The notes under the pieces: generated by a model
Database searches by the model: none
The model's input: only the letters and a program-made list of their open reading frames with translations
Told to the model about the DNA's origin: nothing
Made by a program: the position numbers and the translations under genes
Shown: positions 54,691-64,000 of the stretch, piece by piece
How positions within the stretch are numbered: the first letter of the stretch is position 1
Layout of the letters: each line of letters starts with the position of its first letter
From: Heliopora coerulea
Lineage: Eukaryota; Cnidaria; Anthozoa; Scleralcyonacea; Helioporidae
Assembly: GCA_030142905.1 (NCBI GenBank)
Contig: JASJOG010000589.1
Coordinates: 1-64,000, forward strand
Direction of reading: 5' to 3'
Length of the DNA stretch: 64,000 bases

Positions 54691-56035
54691 TCAGTGAATC
54701 AGTTTGAAGCGGATGAAAGTGAAGAAGAAATCCTCTCAGTGTCTTACAAGTTAGAAGAAATCAATGCTATCACACAAGAACATTCAAGCAAGATCTTGGC
54801 TACTATGAAGATTGGTGAAAAAGAAGTCAAAATGCTAGTTGATTTTGGTGCATCGTGCAACGTTTTACCCATCAAGTACCTTCCCAAAGGAACTATGATT
54901 GAGAAATCAAGTCACACCCTTAAAATGTACTCGAAGTCAATCATGTCAGCCACTCGTAAAGCAAAAGTTCCCTTGGTGAACCCCAAGAATGCACAAAGGT
55001 ACTTGATTGACTTCACTATTGTTGATGGAAATTTCACACCGTTACTTGGCATGAAGGCTGGCCAGCATATGAAGCTTTTGACTGTCCAGACACAAGTCAT
55101 CTTATCCTTAGCAGACGATATGCCATCTCAGGATGTCAAGAAACCAAAGTTCACAAAAGAAGCTGTGTTGAGTGAATATTCAGATGTTTTCGGAGAAGAG
55201 TTAGGATGCATGGAAGGGAAAATTCACATTGAAACAGACCCAAATGTTGCTCCGACTGTTATGCCTCCAAGACGCGTACCTATTGCGCTCAGAGAGAAAT
55301 TAAAAAACGAACATGATCGAATTACTAAGAGGAAAGCAATAAGTCCTATTCAAGAACCTACAAATCTCAAGTATGATTGTAACACAGAAGACGGATGGAA
55401 ATATTCGTTTGTGCATTGATCCTCACTATTTAAACCAAGCCTTAAAAAGAAGCCACTATCCCCTCCCGGTAATAGAAGGGATCCTTCCAGAACTGTCGAA
55501 GGCTAAAGTCTTCAGCAAAGTTGATCTAAAAGAAGGTTTCCTTCAAGTTAAATTAGACGAGGAGTCCAGCAAGCTTACTACCTTCCAGACATCCTGGGGG
55601 CGCTACCGGTGGCACAGAATGCTTTTCGGTATCTCCTTTGCCCCAGAAATCTTTCAGATGAAATTGCACCAAAACTTGGAAGCAGTGAAAGGAGTCTTCA
55701 AAATTGCGGATGACATATTGATCACTGGTCAAGGGGAAACAAAAAGCGAAGCAGATAAAGACCATGACAGAAACCTAAAATCCCTTCTGGATCGATGCAG
55801 AGAGAGGAACATTGAACTTAACAAGAACAGGTTTGCACTCATGTGTGACGAATTGCAGTTCGTTGGTCACCGACTGACGAAAGAAGGTCTTAAACCTGAT
55901 ACTGCGAATGTGAAAGCAATTCTCAATATGAAGAAACCAGACGATGTGGCTGTAGTGCAGAGACTGATGGACATGGTAAAGTACCTCTCAAAGTTTCTTG
56001 GTGACCTTTCTCAGATTAAAGTAAATGGTTTGAAC
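54691..56035 (+). pseudogene. Gypsy pol: protease and reverse transcriptase
   Basis: Frame 54,559-55,419 carries the protease site MLVDFGASCNVLPIKYLP (D-F-G-A in place of the usual D-T/S-G-A) and the start of RT (MPPRRVPIALREKLKNE). A frameshift near 55,385 leads to frame 55,373-56,050 with IRLCIDPHYLNQALKR, KVFSKVDLKEGFLQVKLDE (motif A), FGISFAPEIFQ and VFKIADDILITG (motif C, IADD). RT motifs are complete. The C-terminal end meets the inserted fragment after GDLSQI. Confidence 0.85.
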
Positions 56036-56163
56036 CTGGGAGAATCGTGACATGTTTGAGGAAGTTGATCGTCCAGGTTAGTGTAGTCTTGAGAAAGACT
56101 GTTGGTTGAAGTGACTGACGTTTCGACAGCCTTAGCGGCGGTCATCTTCAGGACGACCACACT
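56036..56163 (-). mobile_element. PLE-terminal fragment inside Gypsy pol
   Basis: Between the RT and RNase H parts of pol is about 125 bp foreign to the element: GAGGAAGTTGATCGTCCAGG, GAAAGACTGTTGGTTG and, on the minus strand, a hammerhead-like core. Roughly 100-150 codons of pol normally present here are missing, so it is a replacement rather than a clean insertion. The fragment resembles the ends of PLEs by its hammerhead motif. Boundaries are inferred from loss and return of pol similarity. Confidence 0.6.
56105..56160 (-). ncRNA. Hammerhead-like motif inside the fragment
   Basis: Minus strand: CUGAAGA (56,145-56,151), stem II GACCGCC / GGCUGUC with one mismatch and loop GCUAA, GAAAC (56,120-56,124), stem III AC-GUCA-GU and cleavage triplet GUC. 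The core is complete. Stem I is weak (UGGU / ACCA with internal loops). Confidence 0.5.
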
Positions 56164-57560
56164 GTCACCTATGCAAGCCGAGCCCTAATACAAGATGAAC
56201 AACGCTACTCTCAAATCGAAAAGGAGCTCTTGGCGCAAGTTTTTGGCTTAGAACACAACCACCAGTACGTTTATGGCAGAAAGTTCATCCTTTACACTGA
56301 TCACAAGCCCTTGGTTTCTATCTCCAGAAAACCACTAGCATCTGCACCAAAACGACTTCAGCGACTTCTCCGTTTACAGCAGTATGATGCAGAAATCAAA
56401 CATAGGCCCGGTAGAGAGATGTATCTCGCCGACACCCTATCAAAACCCTATCCAACTCCAAGTCCTAAGGACTCCCGAAGATCAGACACAGGGAGAGAAG
56501 TGGAAAGCATTCATGCCATGGACTACCTAGCAATCTCTGAGCAACAGCAGAGTGAAGTCAAGCAAGAGACAGCAAAAGACCTAACCATTCAGATCCTCAA
56601 GCAAGTGATCCTAACAGGTTGGCCCGATAACAACAATTTGATACTAAATGAAGTCTCCAAGTACTTCAATGTTAGACATGAACTAGCCGTACAGGACAGA
56701 ATCATCTTTAAAGGCCAAAGATGTGTTATTCCCCAAACCCTGGGACAGAAAGTTAAAGAGAAGATCCACAGTGCCCACATCGGAATACAAGGATGCCTCC
56801 GACGGGCTCGAGAAATTGTTTATTGGCCATCCATGAATCAAGAAATCACCGATTACATAGAACACTGTAACACGTGCAACATGTTTGCCAACCACCCCAA
56901 ACGAGAACTTCTCATAATTTATGATGTACCTGAACGTCCATGGCAAAAAGTTGGCTGTGATATATTCACCTTGGATGAGAAGGAATTTCTGTGTTCAGTT
57001 GATTATTATTCTGGTCATTTTGAGATTGATCATTTGGAAAGGAAGACTGCCAAAGCAATTACTACCGGGTTGAAACGCCATTTCTCTAATCATGGTACAC
57101 CTAACGTGTTCCAAAGCGACAATGGTGTACCCTTTGATTCAGAAGAGTTCAGAAACTTTGCAAGGGCCTATGACTTTGAAATAGCCACTAGTTCACCAAA
57201 TTATCCTCAAAGTAACGGCCCCATAGAGAACTCTGTGAAGACAGCAAAACTGCTAATGAAGAAATCTAAGCAAGCTGGAACCGACTTTTACTTAGCACTT
57301 CTAGACTGGAGGAATACCCCAACCGAAGGTGTAGGCAGTTCACCTGTGCAAAGACTTTGTGGTAGGAGAACAAGACCACTTCTTCCAACAGCGACAAGTC
57401 TTCTGAACCTACATCTCCGGCTGACGTACGAGACAAACTACTTAAGAAAAAGGAGCGTCAGACCTACTATTACAACAGAGGCACTCAAGAACTACCTCCT
57501 TTACACAAGGGTGATTCAGTATTCATGTTGCCAAGTAACTAAACTCGAAAGTTGAAGAAA
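56161..57560 (+). pseudogene. Gypsy pol: RNase H and integrase
   Basis: An open frame from the fragment junction (TVTYASRALIQDEQRYSQIE) to 57,555 (about 465 codons). RNase H end: FILYTDHKPL and YLADTLSKP. Integrase: zinc domain HSAHIGIQGCLRRAREI ... CNTCNMF; core Asp in VGCDIFTLDEKEF, Asp in FQSDNGVPFD, Glu in NGPIENSVKTAKLLM. The D-D-E triad is present. A frameshift near 57,400 moves the true downstream frame (KKKERQTYYYNRGT, FMLPSN) out of register, so the C-terminus of this frame is not authentic. Confidence 0.85.
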
Positions 57561-57956
57561 GCTAGAGTCGAAGACCAAGTGGACGTGCCATCGTATACAG
57601 TACGCACTGAGGATGGTAGAGTCTTCCGCAGAAACCGCAGAAACCGCAGACACCTGAAGAAATGCTATCAACCTCCGGCTACATCTATGCCTGAAGTGGA
57701 GCCTGAGCAATCTAACATTACAGCTACGCCAACCCTACTTAAAGAAAAACCGATGAAGGACTTAAGCCAACTACCCACACCACCACCCAAACAAGTGACA
57801 ACAGACAACCCAACTTCACCTTTGAGTCCCAAAATACCACCACCTGTGAAAGACCAACCCGCCGGAGAAGGAACAGTAACTAGGAGCAGACGTCAAGTCA
57901 AACTACCCACTCGTTTTAAGGACTTTAAAACGACTTTGTTACATTCAGAACATTGA
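57552..57956 (+). pseudogene. Gypsy pol C-terminal tail
   Basis: Downstream frame with VPSYTVRTEDGRVFRRNRRN, then a Pro/Thr-rich stretch and RSRRQVKLPTRFKDF, ending at 57,956. This is the post-integrase tail common in Gypsy elements of this type (chromodomain not seen). A stop near 57,541 separates it from integrase. Confidence 0.65.
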
Positions 57957-58141
57957 ACTGTTTATGAACGTTTTATTTCAACTTAAGGACTTTGAACTTT
58001 GCAACCCATCATAGTATTCTTCATTGGCTCATAGCTTTCTTGATGCATTGTTGTTTTTGCTACTCACAACGATGTTTTTAGAGTTGTTTATTGCAAGATT
58101 CGTGTCCTTTGCTCCTGTTTCCAATCCTTTTTTTTTCTTTA

Positions 58142-58153
58142 CAAAAGGAAGGG
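58142..58153 (+). other. Gypsy polypurine tract
   Basis: CAAAAGGAAGGG lies immediately before the 3-prime LTR, the expected plus-strand primer. Confidence 0.7.
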
Positions 58154-58329
58154 TGTTACGATGTCACGTGATAGTTGTGACCAATTGGAGACTAGTTATG
58201 CCATGTGCTCTCGACTTATTCATGTTGTTGCCTAGAGTGAATTGTTCATGGACTAAAATCGTTTCTTTCGTTCATCTGGATTCCTTTTAATTTGCTACAA
58301 GTCTAGCTACGTTACACAGCAACGTTACA
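58154..58329 (+). repeat. Gypsy 3-prime LTR, 176 bp
   Basis: Starts TGTTACG and ends CGTTACA, giving TG...CA ends with a short inverted repeat (TGTAAC-type). It contains the complete LTR, whereas the 5-prime copy lacks the first 45 bp. Confidence 0.85.
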
Positions 58330-60389
58330 ATAACATGGTATTAAATTCACCCCGTATAAGTTGGAAGTTAGTCACTCACATTGCAGTCTATAGATTACAA
58401 CTATTGGAACAAAGATTAACACAACAAATAATAGAGGCATGCTTTCCACTAGCTTCTGCATAACTGGACTGTAGGCACCCATAACATTTTAGTCATGAAA
58501 AGTGTTCCGAGAAAGATGTTGTTAGCAATGAAATTTATAGGTTCCCAAGCTAATGGTGGTGCCAGCTTATATGTGCCTTTAACAGGAATGCAGAGGATTT
58601 GTGTTCTTTTGGTAAACACTTTCTTTCAATATTTCTTAAACTCCAGATTCTCTTTTTGTTAGTACACATGTTTTGTGTTCTCTGAAGAGACAAAATCCTA
58701 GATAAATATTTTCCTGAAGCCAAAAACTGTAAGCTTAAAATTAAGAGTAAGTGCTTATCAGTGCCATGAAGGTTTTATTTACCATTCAAAAATGGCAATG
58801 TAACATTAATAGCAGGAAATGAATCGACGAATCTATTTTCTCTAACAAGAAGAAATTGGATCTTGAAAACTGTATTCACTCTTAACAACTTAGTTCAAGT
58901 ATTGTTTCAAGTGTGTTGCCCAAAGAACTTTCTTAAATTTCCAACACCTGTTTGATTTTTAAAGGACTGACACTGTTACGACACTCAGTCAATTACAGAG
59001 AACATAAACTTCAATTGGCTATTAACCATAATCCAAGACAACTCTGTCAGCTAAGGGTTGCTGCCATGAACACAAGGACCTGTAAATGATATCAGTTTGG
59101 AACACTTTTTGGCAGTCCTTGCCTTTCAGTTGTACGTTCTACCACCCATATAATTATCCTGACCAAAGACACTAACCCACACAGACATCAATAAACAGTG
59201 GAACCACAATTAACCCTTTAAACTCCAACCACATGTATAGCTGCAGTTTAATACGATGAAGATTAGATGTATGAACAGATTGACTATATATATATGACCA
59301 TATACCTGTGATCTATAATCTTACTACGATGATTAGAAATGGTGGTTCAAGGAACCAGACAAGTGAGATAACATGAACGACATTTCTTACTTGTCCCTAA
59401 CGGTGACTACTCCGTAGGCCTTTGGAACATCAAGTCAAGGGTAACAATAACATCTGATTTGAGGTTTCACTTTAAGTACAAGTAGATATTTGTAAAGTCA
59501 AAGGACATGAAACTACTTAAAAACATTAGATCTAACTTTACAAAAAAAGCTGGTATTTTGAGTGGATGAGAGTGAATTTTATGAAAATACCTAGGTGCAA
59601 AAGTTATCAATTTGAAACTACAATTCGTAAACCTGGAATAACATTGGCATGTGAAACAATTAAACACAAATCAGTCAGATTCATGAAGGCAGTGGTATGC
59701 ATGTGGTATTGCCAAGGGAAATTTTACTTTTTGATTAGTTTTTTCATGTTGTACTTAAGACAACATTTATGACAGTTTTTATTATGAGCTATTTTCTAGC
59801 TTGCCACTAGAGAGCATGAATGATGAGTGTATGCCAAATGTGCAGCACATTACAACTGCTCTTCTTCTGAGAGTCAACCTCACAGAATAATGCCAGAAGT
59901 CCAGTGGTTCCACTCTGAAATTTTTTTTTTTCTCCATCAGTCAAAAGTTCTTTTTTTCTCATCAGATTTCCTTCCAAAAATCTCAAAATATCCTTATCTA
60001 TTTCCTTCTAGACTTTCATAAAAGAAATATCAGAGTTCTCTGGCCCCTAAAGTCTAAATTTTAGTCTAAATGCAAAATACATCAATTTGTAAGGTAGAAG
60101 TGAAAGAACAGTCTATTTGGATTGCCAAGTCTTTGTTGTCGTGAGTAGAGAAGACATTCAGGAGCCAAAATTGACTGTAAAGAAAATTACTTATTAGCTG
60201 ATAAAAAGACAAAGTCAGCAGAATATGTATTGTTTATGTATTAACTATTAAATATGTTAACATGAACTGGAGAACAAGCAATAAGGTAAGGTAACATTTT
60301 TATTCGATGAGAGTAGCACTAAATAGCTAAAAAAAGCTAAATAACTTTTGGCCCTCTAAAATACAATACATGATAAAACTAGTAATAAT
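58330..60389. other. AT-rich stretch without recognisable features
   Basis: About 2 kb with only short frames on both strands, none with domain similarity. Occasional homopolymer and TA runs (59,285-59,296) are present. No gene or RNA is supported. Confidence 0.5.
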
Positions 60390-60514
60390 AATAAGTAATA
60401 TAGTAAAGAGTATTTTACACTAAAAATGAGCAATAGATTGTAAAATACTCTTTACTATTTTACAATCTTTTGCTCATTTTTTAGTGTAAAATACTCTTTA
60501 ATATATTACTTATT
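60390..60514. repeat. Foldback palindrome, about 125 bp
   Basis: The left arm, starting AATAAGTAATATAGTAAAGA and running through TACACTAAAAATGAGCAATA, is the inverted copy of the right arm that ends ATATTACTTATT. The arms are about 57 bp, with a loop around CTCTTTAC and a few mismatches and single-base gaps. A MITE or foldback remnant is the simplest explanation; it has no coding sequence. Confidence 0.85.
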
Positions 60515-60705
60515 ATTTATACGCAAGAAGAAAAATTAGTTGACTTCATGTCTAGGTCAGTTTTTGTTTAATAATTAGTAGTTGTAAGTTATACCCGTTG
60601 CACTGTAAAACTTTCAAATGTTATAAGAATGACAACGTTAAACACAAAAATTACTAGTCTATAAATATTTGGTTTTTGTTTGTCTCTTTTCAGTCTTTTC
60701 AGCAT

Positions 60706-60855
60706 TCTTTATCGAATTGTTCTTAAGAAACTTTTTTTCAAATCCTTTGCTTCTCCGTCAGTGGCACTTGTTTTTATTTTAGATATGAGGTCCAAAATAT
60801 TTTTCCCTAGATTTAGGCTGGCTGCGTTATAGCTTCCGTTTTTCATTGCTAGCTT
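60706..60855 (-). other. Possible terminal exon (minus strand)
   Basis: Minus strand: after a pyrimidine-containing tract and AG near 60,857, an open segment reads LAMKNGSYNAASLNLGKNIL, then a Lys-rich end, and stops. The composition is protein-like, but there is no homology I recognise and no upstream exon. Confidence 0.25.
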
Positions 60856-61189
60856 GCATTGCAAAAGATATACCAATGAAGAAGATTTCAAGTGTGTGCG
60901 ATCGCAACATATATGGTAATGTCTGTACATTTACATTTTACACGCGAAATATTATACCGAGACGGCTAAACATAATGCAATTGCAAGATAAGCGAAATGT
61001 GTCAATCTCTGAATACCAAAACATTACAACGTTAACAAAATCTGACTATTTCTGAATTCCTACATAACTTTTTAACACTAGTGAAAATGGAAAAAAGTAC
61101 TTAGGGTACGAAATACCGTAAAATTTTTCATTTATTTTCGGCGATATAAGTGCCCTTTTTAAGGAATTGTGAGAAAAATATAATTTTCT

Positions 61190-61328
61190 TCTTATTTCCT
61201 TCCCAACGATCAAATATCCTTCCAATTTCCTTCCAAGCTCTATTTCCTTCCGAACACTAAAATTTCCTTCTGGAAGGAAATTTCCTTCTAAAAGGAAATT
61301 TCCTTCTAAAAGGAAATTTCCTTCCAAA
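61190..61328. repeat. TTCCTTC-rich repeat with 18-bp palindromic units
   Basis: Spaced TTTCCTTC motifs (61,190-61,260) become an 18-bp tandem AAATTTCCTTCTAAAAGG repeated about three to four times (61,259-61,328). Each unit is self-complementary (GGAAATTTCC). Its minus-strand frame gives repeated GNFLLE peptides, an artefact. Confidence 0.75.
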
Positions 61329-64000
61329 TCGAAACGCTGCAGAAGTCCCACTCAGTGTCGGGACATCTGATGTACATGTCCTCGCGCATACTCCCTCGCG
61401 CACACAGGAAGTTGAACGACCGCCATGTTCTTGGAGGGTATAACTGAGTCATTTTCAGAAGGAAACGATATGGAGTTGTTCGGTTTGAAGGGATCTGGCT
61501 AAATTTTGGACGTCGGATGGCGATTCTTCGACCAAGGCCGGTTAAAGCCAAGGCAAACTGACTGTTTTTGTTAAAATATGTCCAAATACTACGATAATAC
61601 TGGTCACAATTAGGCAGTTCAACAATCCTTGTCTCTCGGTGATTCACCACATTAATAGTCCGTCTGGTAATCGGACATTTGTTGAAATAACTTGAACTAC
61701 ATTTACACTACATTTTTACAATCTCACTACAATTTCTTTTGACTAGTACAGTTCATATAAGTTACCTAACAGCCGTTGTTAGATGTGTTAAACGTTTGAC
61801 TTGAAACGATCAAAACTCGCTGAATGTGTGCATACATTGCGTTACATTATTAGGAGCTAAGAAATCTTTAAAGCTACAGTAAATCAGTTAAAGAACATCT
61901 ACCTATAAAACTATTTATGCCTTTCAGTAAAGATTGAATCATGTCTCAATATCTTAAAAGAGTTTCGGGAGAAGTAACCGACCCCAGTGAAGTTTGATAA
62001 TGTACATATGGTACGTAAACTTTGGCTTACAGTTTCTACTCAGAATTTATGCGTATGTATTTGTTTGTAATGCTTGGAAAGGCCTAAACTTTAATCATGA
62101 ACCGCATACAGTGCACAATTTAAGTTAAATAATTTGGTTAAATGAGGTGAAAGTCTACATGTACAGTATGTAAATAACAAACTATAATGCCAGTTGTAAT
62201 TTATATTTTATTCTAGCATAATAAGTGTTTTCATTAAAGTACCCATCCAAAATACACTTAGGCACCATGTGTAAACATTACGTATAATTGTCTATTAACC
62301 CATTCAGGTGCAAGGGTGCATCGGGGCTCATCACTTAGGCGAATAAAATTGTTTGCTTTAAGCCAGAATAAAACAGTAAAGTGTGCTCTTGTCCCTCAAT
62401 GGGTCAAACATGCTATGGTTGATTTCCATGTGGGGGTAACACCATGCAAGCATTGCCAGCAACTACTTTTGACATCTTACTCTATAACAATAAAATTAAT
62501 TTTAAGAATGGTGGTTTTCTTTCATACAACTTACAGCAAGAAAAATAAGAAATTAAAACTCAAAAGTAATAACAGGACTTGGTTTTTAGGAAGCATACAA
62601 CATTTTATTAAATTTACAATCTCTACTAGTAGCTTCAATGTATGTTTAATTAACAGTGGGTAGCAATGATCCTTTAGAAATGCTGCTCATAATTAGAAGC
62701 CAGAAAACTACTTATTCAGGTTTCCCAGTCTTTGCCATTGCATTATAATACAATTTAAATTTTAGAAATAATTTATGTTATAAATATAACAACCATATAG
62801 CTCATAAAATAACATTTTAGTCTTTATAAAGTGTCCCTGAAAGGCATTTCCATGTTTTAAATGTTTCCTTTTACAGTTTGAATTCTCATCAGAAGGTAAT
62901 CCTCCGTGTGCTTACATCATACTGGGTTTATTTGAATGACCTTGCAGTTGAGATAGGAATGTAAATAAACTATAAGACACCAAAGAACAATCTGGCCAAC
63001 ACTACAATTTCCCAAATGAAATTCCAGCCATTGCCTCCATATTGACTAGTACATTGTAAGTTTGAAACAGACACACTGAAATAGGACCTTCACCATCTGT
63101 GACCATGTCACTGTATAAAGGAAAAGTTATAAAAAAGTAGTCCATAAAAAATTTCATATTCTGAATTTTCTTGGTATCAATATTAAACAGGGTTCATACT
63201 GATGAAAGATCACAAAATTCCAGGAGTTTTCCAGGGTAGCAACACTACTTTTCCAGGACCTTACCCCTAGTTTTCTTCTTTGGCATAAAGAACAAGAATA
63301 TACTATTCCTAATGAAAACAATACAACATTATTTTGTTGGTTTCAATATAAGAATTAAACAATTATGAATTCAAGAGTCAATTTGATTTGGATTTGACAG
63401 AAAAGCAAGGACAAAAGTAAACAAATCTATTTTGTATATGAAAAAAGGAACATTTGTGAATGTACGAATTGGAAGGTCTAGTTTGTCTAGTTTCAAATTC
63501 TTTACAATATTCCAGGAGAATTGCAGGAGTACCCAGAAAACAGCTGTTCTTCCAAGAGTTTTCCAGAGCCCTGCAAAGAAATTATAAAATTCCTGGAGTA
63601 GTGCGAACCTTCATTAAAGCAATATTAAATTTAGAAGAAGTACACGTAGAGTATAAAGGGGATTCGCAAATTTTTTGAATTTTGTTGTATAAAATCATAG
63701 TTTTCCCAAAGGTTAATTTGACAGTGCATAATCAAATATACTTAATTAACCCCTTGTTGACGGGATCGTTTTCGAACGATGCAAACTTTAGCATTTTGCT
63801 CTGCTCAACTGCCAACGATTATAATCGTAAAAGGGAGACCCACTTATCATTTTATAGAGATCAATGGGGACACCAGTCACATGAAAGTATTAACTGTACT
63901 AAGGGCTAAAAGCGACTGAAGCGCCTGGAAACACAAGCTAAATTCTACTCGAAAAAATACGTTTATACGTTACCAAACTAATAAAAAAAAGTAATCACTT
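61329..64000. other. Right-hand AT-rich stretch, no supported gene
   Basis: A 115-codon minus-strand frame at 61,650-61,306 has no recognised domain; its sequence near 61,380-61,450 is GC-richer and could be the start of a gene running left, but no further exon supports this. Near 63,190-63,265 and 63,505-63,615 are related AATTCCAGGAGTTTTCCAGG segments, probably a dispersed repeat. TTAACCCATTCAGG occurs at 62,294 and also near 52,740, suggesting another interspersed repeat. Confidence 0.4.

Larger units (their letters stand above)
53623..58329 (+). mobile_element. Gypsy-type LTR retrotransposon, about 4.7 kb (plus strand)
   Basis: Truncated 5-prime LTR, a primer-binding site starting TGG, gag with zinc knuckles, protease, RT, RNase H, integrase, a polypurine tract and an intact 3-prime LTR, in Ty3/Gypsy order (RT and RNase H before integrase). 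Gag and pol contain stops and frameshifts, and part of pol between RT and RNase H is replaced by a foreign fragment (about 56,036-56,160). It is inactive. Confidence 0.9.

Noticed and set aside
53852..57956. An envelope gene after Gypsy pol
   Set aside because: No open frame of suitable length or membrane segment exists between pol and the 3-prime LTR; the 88-codon frame at 58,024-58,290 overlaps the LTR.
61046..61351. A small protein with GNFLLE repeats (minus strand)
   Set aside because: The repeat peptides come from the 18-bp palindromic tandem repeat.

Overview
This window is the left end of a eukaryotic chromosome. It opens with about 3.6 kb of uninterrupted CCCTAA telomere repeat, so the G-rich TTAGGG strand is the minus strand and the chromosome end is at base 1. 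The rest is AT-rich DNA dominated by transposable elements typical of marine invertebrates: GIY-YIG Penelope-like elements (PLEs) with hammerhead-ribozyme ends, a DIRS-type element, BEL/Pao and Gypsy LTR elements, and a Tigger-like MITE. This mix suggests an animal, most plausibly an anthozoan cnidarian such as a coral or anemone. That assignment is an inference; no species-diagnostic gene is present.

Region 1 (1-19,560) is telomere and subtelomere. It holds the telomere (1-3,620); a degenerate 77-bp satellite (3,621-4,682); a TGTC/TGTT tract with interspersed longer repeats (4,683-6,707); seven copies of a 0.8-1.35 kb subtelomeric unit carrying 11-bp telomere-like GGTTAGGSTTT arrays in the orientation opposite to the terminal tract (6,698-12,449); and a 6.8 kb TCTA tract with a higher-order repeat of about 1.07 kb (12,446-19,267). 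I see no genes here. The long Cys/Leu/Ser- or Ile/Tyr/Leu/Ser-rich open frames are products of the simple repeats.

Region 2 (19,561-36,890) is a PLE graveyard. It holds at least six PLE copies or fragments on both strands, nearly all broken. Two hammerhead ribozymes are convincing by hand folding, and several more are degenerate. A 241-bp retrozyme-like repeat carries two hammerheads. A tRNA-headed repeat forms a palindrome with arms of about 187 bp. A relic (about 32,640-35,530) encodes a family-B DNA polymerase, a superfamily 1 helicase and a GIY-YIG nuclease in that order; I cannot place it in a named element class and consider it the most unusual object here. A few possible host exons, one resembling the UPF0547 (C16orf87) zinc motif, lie at 22,681-24,940.

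Region 3 (37,519-58,329) holds three long retroelements: a structurally complete but mutated DIRS-like element (minus strand, inverted terminal repeats plus internal complementary region), a BEL/Pao element with both LTRs (minus strand, intact integrase frame), and a Gypsy element (plus strand) whose pol is interrupted by a PLE-terminal fragment. Almost 5 kb without a recognisable gene separates the last two.

Region 4 (58,330-64,000) is AT-rich noncoding sequence with a long foldback palindrome, a short palindromic tandem repeat and weak exon candidates. No complete host gene can be supported anywhere. Functional interplay is limited to the mobile elements: PLE reverse transcriptases are the probable machinery for the hammerhead-bearing repeats, an inference from shared end sequences and shared (TA)n target sites.
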